A stretch of 62,000 nt of DNA from Cristatella mucedo. Its lineage: Eukaryota; Bryozoa; Phylactolaemata; Cristatellidae. This document shows, piece by piece, positions 1 through 11,925 of this stretch. The notes beneath the pieces were generated by a model. That model saw only the letters and a program-made list of their open reading frames with translations. It made no database searches and was not told the origin of the DNA. The stretch lies in assembly GCA_009760855.2 (NCBI GenBank), contig WPIO01000007.1, positions 11,657,501 through 11,719,500 of the forward strand. The letters are read 5' to 3'. The position numbers and the translations under genes were made by a program. Positions within the stretch are counted from its first letter, which is position 1; every line of letters starts with the position of its first letter.

Positions 1-820
1 TCGATGGCGGAGCTTGATGCTGTTAATAGGGCTGTTTTTGGCACACAACGGAAGCGAAATCGCTACCGTTTGGCGTCCATCGGGCGTCGGGGCATTGCAC
101 AATGGAAGCTGCTGTGCCGCTGCCTGATCTAGTGAGGGCCACGCGGACGCGACTACATGTTCTGACCGGCGGTTACTCGGCCGCATTCGTTTCCCTCCGC
201 GGAAAAGCACCGCGAGCAGAATGCCAATGCACCGGGCACTGGATTCGAGCCTCGTGCCAGTCAAGGCGACATGAAGAACTGAACCTTGATCGCCTGCTTC
301 GTTCGCATTTTCGTCCACTGGCTTCCATCTCGTTTCGACCGTCCGCGCTCAGGTTGCGCGTCAGTTCGCACGGTCCACGGGCTACGACGCGCAGCCTGAA
401 CGCAGGGCCGCTGGCCGTAGCCATCCTAGGTCGAGGTCGGCGGGCGCGTCGTCTGCCGCTCTCCTGGACGAGCGGCAGGCCGTCGTGGCGAGTGCGGGCG
501 GTGTGGTACCGACGACCTGACCAAAAAGGATGCACAAAACCAGAGCCAGCCGGAACTTAATCTACCTCAACGTCAATGAGCCAGCGGCGAGTTCACAACG
601 AGGGAAGCAACGGAGAAAGGTGACGAAGCGAAAAATGCTCAAATATGATCTCAAATTCTATAGAAAGCAAGAGGCGACATCGGGCATGACGCAAGTCGCT
701 AGGTGAGGAGAGAATCAGGCTAGGAAGACGAGTATGTCGGTGCCGCTCCACGGGTGGGTTTTTGCCGTCCACGTGGTAGAGAGAGTTTAGTAAACCGTTC
801 GCCTTGGCGATGACACACAC
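1..820. other. GC-rich, CpG-rich unassigned stretch
   Basis: Roughly 100-560 is clearly richer in G, C and CpG than the DNA after it and is open for over 100 codons on both strands. Overlapping open frames on both strands are what high GC alone produces, and I recognise no protein family in either. It could be a CpG-island-like promoter or first exon, or simply a GC-rich repeat. From 560 to 820 I see no structure before the microsatellite. Confidence 0.3.
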
Positions 821-824
821 GCGC

Positions 825-1190
<366 letters not shown>

Positions 1191-1199
1191 CCAAACTGA

Positions 1200-1765
1200 G
1201 TTCCCCACGAACGAACCTGAATATAAAAAATTAAAATTGAAATAGCTTCCCAGCAATAGATTGAATTTTATTCGACTTATTTTAGTACCTTAGTAGGGAA
1301 TTGTACAGGGAAGCAGCCTGCTACTCATTCCGCGTTCCAATGAATTACGGGTACGCCTTCATTGGCTATTGCCTGAAAGCTGGCATTAGGTGCAGCCAGC
1401 TCCTTAATTGCACCAAATGACCAGCGAACAGTCATTACGTCAGCAGGATTAGAGCCGGTTCCTTTAACATCAAGGAGGTACATTCTTAGTTACTTGGTAA
1501 CATTATAACCGTGAACAAAACCCTCACAGTATAGCAAAAAGAGTTAGAACGATACGTATTTTATATGCCTTTATTTTTCATCTCTTTCTACTTATTTAAG
1601 CAATCGTCAAGCGCGAGAGTTTGATCGCAGATTGCTCTCGCAACCCTCTTCTAAGGCTCCTGCTCTGACTCCCACTTCCGCCACGAATATGATCCCATAG
1701 CAGTGATGGCTTCATTAGCTGAGGGAGGATGCGCCCAGCCAAGTAGTGCCGCAGCAGTTCTCGCG
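1200..1765. other. Unassigned sequence between microsatellites
   Basis: AT-rich at first, mixed later. I recognise no repeat family, coding segment or RNA gene here. Confidence 0.3.
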
Positions 1766-2658
1766 CTGTTTCCCTCTCCCTCCCTCTCTCTCTCCGCCTC
1801 TCTCTCTCCCTATCTCTCCCCCTCTCCCTTCCTCTCTCTCTCCGCCTCTCTCTCTCCCTATCTCTCCCCCTCTCCCTCCCTCTCTCTCTCCGCCTCTCTC
1901 TCTCCCTATCTCTCCCCCTCTCCCTCCCTCTCTCTCCGCCTCTCTCTCTCCCTATCTCTCCCCCTCTCTCTCCCTCCCTCCCTCCCTCTCTCTCCCCCTC
2001 TCTCTAGCTATCTCTCTCCCCCTCTCTCTAGCTATCTCTCTCCCCCTCTCTCTAGCTATCTCTCTCCCCTCTCCCCCTCTCTCTCTCTCTCCCTCCCTCT
2101 CCACCTCTCTCTCTATCTCCTCCCTCTCTCTCCCTCTCTCTCCCTCTCTCTCTCTCCCCCTCTCTTCCCCTCTCTCTCCCCTCTCCCCTTTCTCTCTCTC
2201 CCCCCCTCTCTCTCTCTCTCTCCCTCTCTCTCTCTCCCTCCCCCCCCCCTCTCTCTCTATCTCCCTCCCTCTCTCTCCCTCTCTCTCTAGCTATCTCTCT
2301 CCCCCCCCCCCCCTCTCTCTCTCTCCCTCCCTCTCTCTTCCTCTCTCTCCTCTCTCCCCCTCTCTCTCCTTCCCCCTCTCCCGCCCTCCTCCCCCTCTCC
2401 CTCTATCTGCCCCTCTCTCTCTCTCTCTCTCTCCTCTCCCCCTCCCTCTCCCTCTCTCTCTATCTCCCTCCCTCTCTCTCCCTCTCTCTCTAGCTATCTC
2501 TCTCCCCCTCTCTCTCTCCCCTCCCTCTCTCTCTCTCCCCTCTCTCCCCTCTCTCCCTCCCCCCTTCCGCCCTCCTCCCCCTCTCCCTCTATCTGCCCCT
2601 CTTTCTCTCTTGCTCCCTCTCTCCTCTCCCCCTCTCTCTTCCCCTATCTCTCTATCTC
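1766..2658. repeat. Polypyrimidine C/T minisatellite of about 900 bp
   Basis: The plus strand is almost only C and T. It is not a plain microsatellite. The CCGCC landmark recurs at about 1796, 1844, 1892 and 1938, a 46-48 bp unit. A TAGCTA landmark then recurs at 2005, 2029 and 2053, a 24-bp unit, half of the first. A CCGCCCTCCTCC landmark at 2383 and 2569 shows a larger repeat of about 186 bp. The long Ser/Leu/Pro and Arg/Glu/Gly frames across it are low-complexity artefacts. Tracts like this can form triplex DNA and often lie in introns. Confidence 0.95.
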
Positions 2659-2662
2659 GGAG

Positions 2663-2851
2663 GCTGCTCTTCGCACTGCTGGAGACACCTACATAGATCT
2701 CGTGCAAGAGGCTCGCCAGATTCATGAGCGTATAGATCGCGTGCTCGCGATCAGCTTAAAGTACCATCGTGTATCATTCGCAGGGAAACGCAAAGAGTTC
2801 TTTCTAGCCGTCCTTAAAATACTCTGGTGCTTTCCGGCGCTCAACCGTTGA
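2663..2851 (+). CDS. Possible terminal exon or ORF remnant, unknown
   Basis: An open frame with no nearby ATG starts directly after the polypyrimidine tract. The CT tract ends in ...CTCGGAG, which would serve as a 3' splice acceptor with AG at 2661-2662. The frame then runs 62 codons to TGA at 2849. The peptide looks helical and charged near its start (TYIDLVQEARQIHERIDRVL), then basic and hydrophobic. I do not recognise the family. Unlike its surroundings it is not low-complexity. It could be a real last exon, a piece of an old transposon ORF, or chance. Confidence 0.22.
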   Translation, partial: AALRTAGDTYIDLVQEARQIHERIDRVLAISLKYHRVSFAGKRKEFFLAVLKILWCFPALNR

Positions 2852-3502
2852 TGGGAGCAGCTGACGCTGCAGCTAAATTAGCTTTGTGAAGGCGACGGCA
2901 TTGAAACGAAGGTCACACACAGCAAGGCGATCGTGGATTGTGGTCTAAACAAAAGTAATAAGCGGTTTGAGTGCGACATGAGTATTAAGAGCGTTGTGTT
3001 TCATGCTCTTAGGCTTTTATATTTCGTAAAGTTATGCGAGCGAAGGTAATAAGAGAACTGGGGAAGGTATCGGCATATTAGCAGTCTGATCGGCGCCCTT
3101 CGTATTTCGCATACGCTCCGCTTGCAACTGAAGAACTTGAGGAATAACTGAGAGCAGGATGATCTCTCGTTGTGGCCACAGCCGAGCTATTTCTGAGGCA
3201 TTAGCAGAGTCCCTTGATTTTGAAAGCACTATCTATCACATATTCTCTATCTATCACTATCATGTATGCTCCGGCTGCCGAATTTTGCATTCCCTTTCCA
3301 GAATTCATGAGCTGCTGCTTCCGTGCTACTCACTTCCTTAACTGCCCTACCGACTCAGCTATGCTTCTAAAATTTTCGTTATCGTGCTAGGTGAAGTCTT
3401 TTAGCCACCGTATGTGTACCGAACGTCGCTAGGACTTCAAAACTCTCCTGCGTAACACCTAGTTAGGCGCTGTGTTTTTGTTTAGTTACAGACTGAGATA
3501 CT
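2852..3502. other. Unassigned sequence
   Basis: No repeat family or coding segment recognised. Several short frames are open, but none resembles a known protein. Confidence 0.25.
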
Positions 3503-3575
3503 TTGGCACGCCAGTGAAAGCCACTGAGGTTCTTTTGCCACTATATAAAACGAGGATGTTCCATCAGCTGACCTT
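3503..3575 (+). mobile_element. SINE1 3' fragment
   Basis: This stretch aligns with the last 60-70 bases of the SINE1 copies (GCCGTAAAGGCTCTTCTGTC followed by the CTATA...GCTGTTTAATCAGCTA end), with many substitutions. The tRNA-like head is missing. It is probably an old copy. Confidence 0.5.
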
Positions 3576-3924
3576 TACTTATTTTTCATTGCGGTCGTGT
3601 TCAGCTACCGTCAGCAATAGAAGCGTGCGATGGGGCTGCTGCTACGTATTGTCAGCCTTGCAACGCTTCAAAGCCAGTTCTGCTAGCATAGTCATCTCGC
3701 CGACTGAGGCTTAAGCCGATGGCTTAAGGAGACATCATCGCCCACAGCAGCTGCGCACATTCGAATTATCCGCTTGTGAAAAGACCGTAGGCCTGCCCGC
3801 TCTCGATAGTAATCGCCAGAAACGCTAATTGTCAAGGACCGCGTAGCGAGGCGATCGCACTACGCGTCGAACGCGTTCACTTCTCACTTTCATCGCTGCC
3901 AGCCGATGACGATGAAGCTACTGC

Positions 3925-4875
3925 CAGCATTTCTCCTGCTGAATTTGCACGAAATCTATGTGTCATGTTCCAAAGTGACCTTTGATTAGACGACTACACC
4001 AGTTCCCCAATCAAGTCTGCCTACTTTCAGCTACATAACATTGCTTAAATTCGGGCTTGTTTAGATTAGGATACCACATCTAAGTGGGTCCATTCACTTT
4101 TGACATCCCGTCTTGACTTCTGTAACTCACTGCTTGCTGGCCTGCCGGACCTGTGTAATCAGACGCTTACAGCTGGTGCAAAAGTCTGCATCTAGGCTTG
4201 TCTATCGTGAGGGTCGCAGTTGCCACATCACACCCCTTCTCGCCGAACTGCACTGGCTACCAGTCAAGCAACGGATCGACTTCAAGGTTTTGTCACTCAC
4301 TTTATTGTTCCTCTATTCTTTGGCTCCAGCCTACCTATCAGATCTACTCCCCACGAGGCCAAGCATCGCACCGTCCGCTTTTCGGAATCCAACAGTCTAG
4401 AAATACCTCGTACAAACCTCAAATCCTTTGGAGACCATGCATTTAGTTCGTATGCTCCCAAAGTGCGGAAACCACTCCCAACTTGTATCGCAACATCCCC
4501 CGACTTGACCAAATTTAAAAAGAACTTTAAAACATAGCTCTTTATGACAGCCTTTACTGGGTCACTGTGATTCGTCCTTTATGTGCTTATGCGTGATGAC
4601 ACTGTTGCATGCTGCCACTAAGCACATTTGCATGCTGGCCCTGTGCATGTCACCCCTAACCATATTATTTGTGTTCTTTATCAAGCATTATACCACTCAC
4701 CATTCGACCATGTTTCCTTTTCAGCAACTATTTGGAGGATTATTATTATTGTTGTTATTGATTATTTGTAGGAATTATTATTTGAATTTAAAATATAAAG
4801 CGACTAGAAATAAATTAAGTTCTCTGGGGGTGCTTTATAAAGTACATTGTTCTTCTTGTTATTGTTATTACTTCG
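3925..4875 (+). mobile_element. LINE A 3' half with tail, broken
   Basis: A CR1/L2-like LINE fragment in sense orientation. It begins near the SPAEFARNLCVMFQSDL region and runs through NIA-IRACLD and the LQLVQKSASRLV block to HITPLLAELHWLPVKQRID at about 4210-4280, then the C-terminal FSSYAPKV...LPTCIATSPDLTKF segment. The frame shifts repeatedly (for example between 4113-4400 and 4220-4537). The 3' UTR with its two GCATG-rich blocks follows. The tail hairpin at about 4800-4850 is split from its upstream part by about 70 bp of ATT-rich DNA at 4738-4795, which looks like an expansion inside the tail. Confidence 0.85.
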
Positions 4876-5114
4876 GTGGGTTCTTTTTTTCTTGCAAGGA
4901 CTCGACGGACAACCAGCTCGTATGGAGAGCACAGCAATCGACGCGGCTGGCGAAATCGACCAATCAGCTCCACAATAGCGAAAGCGTTACGGAGCCAGCT
5001 TGCGCAACGTATTAATTCTATTAAACTTTAAAAGAAATTACATTATTAGCGCGTCAAGTTTGTGCTACTCTTCGTTCCCTCTCAAAGGCATTTTGCTATA
5101 CGCCACGCGCGAAG

Positions 5115-5246
5115 CGCAGAATTATTTTGTACACATTAACCTTAAGACGCAGAATTATTGTGTACACATTAATCTTAAGACTCAGAATTGTTGTGTACAC
5201 ATTAATCTTTAGACGCAGAATTATTGTGTACACATAAATCTTGAAT
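5115..5246 (+). repeat. 33-bp minisatellite, four units
   Basis: Four tandem units start at 5115, 5148, 5181 and 5214 and share the core CGCAGAATTATTGTGTACAC followed by ATTAATCTTAAGA. The units differ by only a few substitutions. The period is a multiple of three, so one frame stays open and reads an 11-residue repeat (TQNYCVHINLK), but there is no other sign of coding. Confidence 0.92.
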
Positions 5247-6230
5247 CGAAAGAGCGTAGATTCCTGGTTTCATAAATTCCAAGCTAAATGCAGAAACAGT
5301 ACGTTTCTGCAGTGAGCCTTTGGGCAAACTTGTGATACAATTTGGTGGTTTGCCAGCAGAGCGACAATCTTGCCTGAGTTTAGCTAGCTGAGCGTGCCCA
5401 ATGGTAGTATTGGCCAGTTAATCATGATAAGCTTGCTTACATGCTGTGAAGACCTTTTTAGAAGTAATCGAGCTATATTATTTCGACCATACGTTGGTGC
5501 GCACGTCCAGTCAACAGAAGTTACCGAGGATTTGCTGGACGGCGCTGACCAATCGAAAAAGGTCCCAAATGAATTTAAATGCAAATGCAAAATATATTTC
5601 AGAGCTGAAAATTGAATCAGTTCACTTATATGAGACCAATGGTGAGAAATTAGCCAATAAGGGATCCTACCAAGCTTTGGTAGCAATTGATGGGTCCATA
5701 ACAAGTGAGAGCAAGGAGCGGTGAGTGAATGTCTGTAACCAACTAACTCAATCGAAGGCGACAAAGCCAAATAATCTAAAAATCAGAGAAGTCCAACCAG
5801 CTTCGCTCTTTCAAAGCATGAGGGAAGCGCGATTTCCATCAAGCTCACCACAGTTAGAGACTGAAGAATAAGAAGCCAGGGGCTCTTTGATCCCGCGCTG
5901 TTTCTTGCTCCATATTGAGTCTCGAGTCAGCAGAGTTTTGAGACGGTCTATTTTTTTCTTTTTGATGTCGCGTAGGAATAAAAAAAGACCAAAAACTTGC
6001 ATTGGGCTCATTCAACGGCTGAATCAGTGAATTCAATCAGAATCAGTAGGCAACTCAAAAAACAATACTAGCTCATACTCAAGTTCCTTGCCATGCAGTG
6101 AAAACCTCAGTGGAATCGTCATGCGTGCGTAGTTTATACTTACAGTGTGCATACAGTGCGGCTTCGGCCCTTGGCTGCGTGCTTGAAGGTAGCTTCGCAG
6201 TCAACGATATTCGCAGCGAATATGTGTAAG
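5247..6230. other. Unassigned sequence
   Basis: About 1 kb with overlapping open frames on both strands between 5384 and 5770. None resembles a known family, and I see no repeat that recurs elsewhere in the window. Confidence 0.25.
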
Positions 6231-6234
6231 AATG

Positions 6235-7480
6235 ACAATAATAATCATACATTTGTTATAGCGCCCTCGGAGAGCTGAATCTCTTTGTAGGCACCTCAAA
6301 TTTGCTGCAAAGGAAGCACGATCGAATGGTTAGCAGTAGTATGCTCAATGGCAACAAGCTTAATGTAGTTGGGGGTGACAAACACAGCATCAGCATGCAA
6401 ATAATATGGTTAGTGGCAGCATGCACAGTGTCAGCATGCATAGACTCATAAAGAATGAATCAAAGGGACTCACTAAGTGCTGCCATAAATAAAAGCATTT
6501 TTAGTTTCTTTTTAAATGTGGTTGAGTCAGGGGATGTCATGACGCCAGTCGGAAGTGAGTTCCAGGCTTTGCGAGCATACGAACTAAATGCACGGTCTCC
6601 AAAGGATTTGAGATTCGAACAAATTATAGGTAAACGATTAGATTCCGAATAGCTGGTGGTATGGTGCTTAGCCTGGTGGGAAGAATATCAGGTAAGTAGG
6701 CTGGAGCCAAAGAATAAAGGAACCTAAAAGTGAGTAGCGGAATCTTAAAGTCGATGTGCTGCTTGACTGTGAGTCAGTGCAGGTCAGCGAGAAGCGGTGT
6801 GATGTGGCAACTGCGACGTTTGCGACAGAAAAGCTTAGCTGCAGTTTTTGCACCAGCTGTAATCACCTGATTGCACAAGCCAGTAGACCAGCGAGGAGTG
6901 AGTTACAGAAGTCGATATGGGATATCACAAATGCATGGAACAATTTACATGTGGTATCCCTGTCTAAACAAGCCCAAATTTTAGCAATTTTATGTAGCTA
7001 AAAGTAGGTAGACATGACTGTGGAGCTTAAGTCGTCGTCTAATCAAAGTTCACTTTGAAACAGGACATCTATATTTCGTGCAGATTCAGCAGGAGACATG
7101 TTGGCAGATCTTATTGTGAGCGCTGACCTTTCCAATTTCTGAATGATACTTGGTTTTCCAATAATTAGCAATATTGTTTCGTTATCATTCAATTTAAGAA
7201 AGTATACCGCCATCCAAATGCGGATGTCATTAATACATACAGCAAGAAAGCTGAGAGAATTCGACTGGAGAACTGGGAAGATCAAGAAATATATACAATC
7301 GAGTTTCATCTGCATAGAAGTGAAAGCCTAGATTGTGCTTGACAATCACATCGGCAAGAGGGAGAGAGTAAACAGTAAAGAGAACGGGACCAAGCACAGA
7401 ACCCAGAGATATCCCATACTTCAGAAGTATTCCGTGATATTGGGTTTGCTCCAAAAATCGCGGCTTCCAATCAGTTATCC
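6235..7480 (-). mobile_element. LINE A copy, RT palm to tail, broken
   Basis: One of the longer family A copies, reading right to left. The palm is recognisable at 7230-7493 minus: the catalytic box reads FYADETRLY instead of FYADDTQLY, and the upstream GVPQGS is altered to GISLGS. Then come WMAVYFLKLND (about 7200), the SPAESARN segment, SSTSTLRF at 6668-6853, and the 3' UTR and tail with the hairpin at 6255-6300. AT-rich microsatellite DNA marks the 3' end at about 6235. Stops and frameshifts make it non-functional. Confidence 0.88.
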
Positions 7481-8819
7481 ATGTGCAAGGCATAAATAAC
7501 TGATAAGGTTTGTAATGAAGCCGTGGTTTTCTCGATATTGCACTCAGAGAGACTTAAGGCAAGCGTACGGCTACGTAAATGCGAACTCAGCAAATGACCC
7601 GCCTGAGGCCGAGACCGAGAGATGTTTAGACGTCGAGGCTCGGTTAGGACTACCTCGTCTCTATCAAAATCGGACAAACTGATGACCTAATTACAAGCAG
7701 TCTCATCAATTTATTACAGACACTTGAAGCTCCTAAAAATCTAGAGAGCGAGAAACGCATTGAGTCCGCGAACACAGAAATCTTCCCAGCGCAGCTAATT
7801 GGCTAACGATTTCGCTAACGATTTCGCCGCAGGTTTCGAATTTAATTTCGTCACGCCCCTTGGCTCAGCAGCTGACACTGATGCATCGGACATTGTTTTA
7901 TCCATGGCAGAGGCGCGCGGTGAAATTTTTTGGCGCCCGGGGACAAAGCTACAAATGGCGCCGTCTCCCATTGTCAAAAACGGCTGAAAAATCGTTCCAC
8001 CACAGAAGAAATGCAAAAAAGCACGCTAGCAGGCATAGAGAGTCGAGAAAGTGGTATTAACTGTAGTAAAGATGTAAGGTAGCTATCAAAGCTTTAACCT
8101 AGGTGAATTCTTCAGGTATTAACGTGGCAAACTGATCTAATACAGTTTAAAAGTCAATATTGCCTGTTTTTCTATCTCTATGCTTAACAAGGCCAAATGA
8201 GAGAGTCGATCTTGCCTTATTGATGCTCTCAGATAAGACAGAATTATCTTTAGCTTGCAAAAGAAACGCTCAAAACTGGCTACTGATACAGCTATCGTGA
8301 GAAGAACCTTCATAAAGCATGAGATGCGGATGACCGACTAATTCCATCACTTAGAACTAGGTGCGAAGTCTTGAACACAACGCAGCTTAGAAGAAAAAGC
8401 TCGTAACTGTTATATGAAGCAGGCGGCCACAACCGAGAAAACGATGCTGTATTTAAGGAAGCAGATTTTCTACAAAAAATGCATTGGCTACTGCAGAAAA
8501 AAAACACTGTAGTCCCACTGACACATCAGCAGAAGACTTATTTATTTAGGTACTTCACATTGAAGGTTATTTAATCATGATTAAGCAGTTCCCTTGCCAA
8601 CTGCCGTATCCAACTTATCAGCTCCCCAAAAGGCACTGGCATTGCCAGAACTATAGCTGAAGTTAGTGGCAAATGTCCTTCATCTCTCACAGGCATTAAT
8701 CGCAAGGAAAATTTCCTGAGGCAGACCGAATCTTCAAGGACTTTGCTCACCGACACAGTGCACGTTCACAAATTGCAAGGCAACTAGATTGACTCGTACA
8801 CGGAAAGTTCGGAATTTTT
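7481..8819. other. Unassigned sequence
   Basis: About 1.3 kb in which I recognise neither a repeat family nor a protein. A short near-duplication (AACGATTTCGC twice) lies at 7805-7826. The small open frames on both strands look random. Confidence 0.25.
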
Positions 8820-8930
8820 TCCATTCGATCGCGTTTCCCTTTGCAGCAAATTTAAAGCGCCTAGAAAGAGATTGAGTTCACTAAGGGCATTTTATCAAGT
8901 GTATTGTTATTATTATTATTCTTATTTCTG
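8820..8930 (+). mobile_element. LINE A tail-only copy
   Basis: Only the last 100 or so bases of family A are present: the TTTGCAGCAAATTTAAAGCG segment, the hairpin with arms AAAGCGCC and GGGCATTTT, and a final (ATT)n. It is an extreme 5' truncation or a tail-derived element. Confidence 0.85.
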
Positions 8931-9029
8931 TCTGCGATACCTCAAAAAACATTGAATGAAAGTAGCTTGACAGAACAATGAGGTTTCCAAGTGAGAATTT
9001 CTTACGAGATATGCAGTTACAAGATTGTC

Positions 9030-9395
9030 GCCCCATTTCTTAATTTAATATAGTGTATCTCTTCCTGCAACTCCACAAAGCCAGAAGACTGAGTGAGTAT
9101 TACGCTAGAGAATTTCTATAGCCAAATCAAAGCCAAAATGGCTTGCGGTACGAATACGTTACCTAACTTATTTCATCTCAATCTACAAAGAGAAAGTGGG
9201 AAGCACAGCTGAGTCTGCTGGGTAGTTAGGGGATGCGAGTAGTACGGAAGTCGCATCTCAGAACAGCTGGAAAGGATGTGCCTCAGTCGGCAGCAGGAGA
9301 ATAGATATATCTGCGTAATAATAGCGAGAATGAGTTATAGAGTCTAGGACCTGCAGAGCAATATCTTCTGTCGATACAGTGAGCAGATTTTTCGC
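9030..9395 (-). mobile_element. LINE B 3' end
   Basis: This matches the 3' UTR part of family B seen at 14600-14900, 15470-15780 and 35940-36260. The shared order on the plus strand is a CTGCAACTCC segment, CAAAGAGAAAGTGGGAAGCA, GGAAAGGATGTGCC, then AGTCTAGGACCTGCAGAGCA. The copy stops soon after the last motif, so nearly all coding sequence is missing. Confidence 0.75.
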
Positions 9396-9809
9396 AAATT
9401 ACTATAACGTTAAAAAGTAACATCAATACTGACGCTAGGAATTTTCCAAATTGCAAGAACGTTTCAATACCCTTACATATGTATGTGTATATATATATAT
9501 ATATATATATTTATTTATTTATTATAGTACTCATGACGGCTTGATTTTGCATCAGTTACTCATGTATGTGCTTCAATAGGAGGCTGAAATACATAACAGA
9601 AAATACTTTGGCTAGGGTGAAAGATTTAACTTGAGATGGAATACATTTGTAGATGGAGAGTGTTTCTGCTTGTGAATCTATTATGAGATGGAAATTATTC
9701 ATTAATTGAGCTTCTAGAATAAGCATTTCAAATAATCTAGAATATACATTAATTATAGATAGTACAATTAAATCATATATGTGTATTGTATATTCAAGAA
9801 TTATAAGAC
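9396..9809. other. AT-rich unassigned sequence with (AT)n
   Basis: Contains a short (AT)n run near 9488-9512 followed by TTTATTTATT. Otherwise AT-rich with no recognised element. Confidence 0.4.
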
Positions 9810-9990
9810 CTGCATTGGCTCCCAGTCATAACCCTGTGCATGTCACCCCAAACCATGTTATTCATGTTTATCAAGTATGATAATACTCACTAGTCAATCG
9901 CGCTTCCCTTTGCAGCAAATGTGAAGCGCCTAGAAAGAGATTGAGTTCTCTGAGGGCGCTTTATCAAGTAAATTTTTTTTATTATTAATC
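9810..9990 (+). mobile_element. LINE A with internal deletion, plus tail
   Basis: A fragment coding DLHWLP (GACCTGCATTGGCTCCCAGT) jumps directly to the 3' UTR (ACCCTGTGCATGTCACCCC). The whole C-terminal coding part is therefore deleted. The tail hairpin is intact (AAGCGCC and GGGCGCTT), followed by T-rich and ATT DNA at about 9970. Confidence 0.8.
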
Positions 9991-9994
9991 AAGT

Positions 9995-10545
9995 CAGTCA
10001 GTCAAGCAACGCATCGACTTCAAGGTTTTGTCACTCACTTTTAGGTCCTTTCATTTTTGGCTCCAGCCTACCTATCAGACCTACCCCACCACCAGGCTAA
10101 GTATCTTACAACCCGTTTTTCGGAATTTAATTGTTTACCTATCCCTCGTAAAAAACTGAAATCCTTTAGAGAAATTGCCTTCATTTCTCATGCTTCCAAA
10201 GCCTGGAACTCACTACCAACTTGCATCATGACATCTCCTGAATTGGCCACATTTAAGAAGAAACTGAAAACGCATCTATTTATCACAATATTCAGTGGAT
10301 CCATGTAATTAGATCTGTATGTGCTTATGCGTGCTGACGCTGTGCATGCTGCTACTAACCATATTTATATGCTGACCCTGTGCATGTCACCCCTAACCAT
10401 GTTATTCTTGTTGTTTATCGAGCATGCTACCACTATTCATTCGATCGTGCTTCCTTTGCAGCAACTGTAAAGTTCCTAGAAAGAGACTGAGTTCTCAGAG
10501 GGCGGTATATCAAATGTATCATTATCTAATTTTTAAATTAAATTT
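9995..10545 (+). mobile_element. LINE A C-terminal part and tail
   Basis: Starts within [10 protein letters not shown] immediately after the tail of the preceding copy, so two 5'-truncated copies stand in tandem. The frame 10057-10308 covers [10 protein letters not shown] through [18 protein letters not shown] to the terminal GSM-stop. The 3' UTR duplication (about 10320-10400) and a decayed tail hairpin follow. Confidence 0.88.
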
Positions 10546-11439
10546 CTATTCGATAAAATCGCATTAATTTCATTAAAATTCAAGTTCTTCAACCATTCAT
10601 GCACCAGCACAAATGCGAAAGGGATTGCGCGTCTTATGCTTTTTGGGAGCTAATCGTCAGGAAGATTTTGACTTCGAGGTGTTCTTACGTTTGAAATTAA
10701 TGAGGTTGCTTACATTCATATTTATATAATAACTAGGTTTCAGCCCGTCAAGTTTGAAGGGCAAATGTGACTCCCAATTTGTCATCCTTCTGCTTCGTCT
10801 ATAGTTTCTCCGGCTCGCTGTCGCTGGCGAAAACTTCTCATTCTTTCACTTCCTCCCGGTGCTGAATCTTAATTGGAATTATTAGGTCTGCCAATAATTC
10901 GCAGCCATTTTATAATACTGCTAAAACTCACATTGTATAATAACGGGCTAGCTTTCCAATAAGCCAACAGAGCTACGCCTTGCTGAAGCGGGAAACCCGG
11001 AAGTGTCAGTAGTCACTTCGAGCGTAGTGAAGAGAGGCAAAGCTGTTTGAATGGAGTAGTGGCTGCCCTATAAAAAGCTCTTTTAAGTTTAAACTTTTCA
11101 ATAAATTCCCATTTTTCCATGTTAAATATTCATTTGAGTGACTGTTGCAGTTAAATAGGCAAATTAGTCGCTTATCGTCTCTTCTTTTTTGAAACTCAGC
11201 ATTGCGCCGATCTTGTTACATGACTACACAAATATTGAAAACAACGCCATATAATGCGTATGGCATCAGGGACGAGGACGATCTAACTGACCAACCCTAG
11301 CTAGATTATTATAGATAGATAATAATATATAATAGTAATATATATAATATATTAATATACTATAGATAATATATATACTAGAGAAAATAGTAAGACATAT
11401 ATATATATATATATATCCCATAAGAGAACTAAGCTTATG
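10546..11439. other. Unassigned AT-rich sequence
   Basis: No recognised coding or repeat family. AT-alternating runs occur at 11320-11416. Confidence 0.3.
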
Positions 11440-11615
11440 TTTCACATTTTGACACTGTGCATGTCGCCTCTAAACATGCCATGCTTTATTGCATTGTTCA
11501 AGTTGTCACTAATTATTTGATGATGCTTTCTTTAGAGCATATGTAAGGTGCCTAGAAAGAGATTTAGTTCTCTGATGACGCTATACAAACATATGATAGT
11601 GATTTTTATTTAGTA
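11440..11615 (+). mobile_element. LINE A 3' UTR and tail, old
   Basis: Decayed family A end: CACTGTGCATGTCGCCTCTA (about 11452), then the hairpin segment GGTGCCTAGAAAGAGATTTA with its right arm weakened to GATGACGCTATAC. Confidence 0.7.
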
Positions 11616-11684
11616 ATTTGCAAATATTGTAAGAAATTTGTAGTTATAAAATGTCTCATAAGCACGGAGTAAATGTCGCGAGGA

Positions 11685-11925
11685 GCTGATGCATTATTGG
11701 CCTCTTTTTAAAGATCAAGTCAGGGATGTCATAATGTTAGTCTATATTGTGCTCCAGGCTTTGGGAGCAAACTAGCTAAGGGCTTCGTGGCCATATGATT
11801 TAAGGCTGGTTAGAGCCACAGCAAGCCAACTTGAATCAAAAGAGATGTGGAACAATTTCCAGTCTGCTTGGAAAGTGATTCTCAGCGGTAAGCTGGACAA
11901 TGAGGATAAAGGAACCTAAAAGAAC
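11685..11925 (-). mobile_element. LINE A C-terminal fragment, old
   Basis: Reverse-oriented C-terminal region. The plus strand shows CTTTTTAAAG...CAAGTCAGG, CTCCAGGCTTTGGGAGCA and GGAACCTAAAAG, all landmarks shared with intact copies such as 44340-44520. It is cut off by the CTG repeat at 11926. Confidence 0.75.

Noticed and set aside
102-560. A 152-codon gene on the plus strand
   Set aside because: The opposite strand is open over the same span, the peptide has no recognisable domain, and high GC explains the open frames.
1703-2725. 316- and 195-codon Ser/Leu/Pro frames and an Arg/Glu/Gly minus frame
   Set aside because: They lie wholly in the polypyrimidine minisatellite. Frame length there only reflects the lack of stop codons in C/T or G/A sequence.
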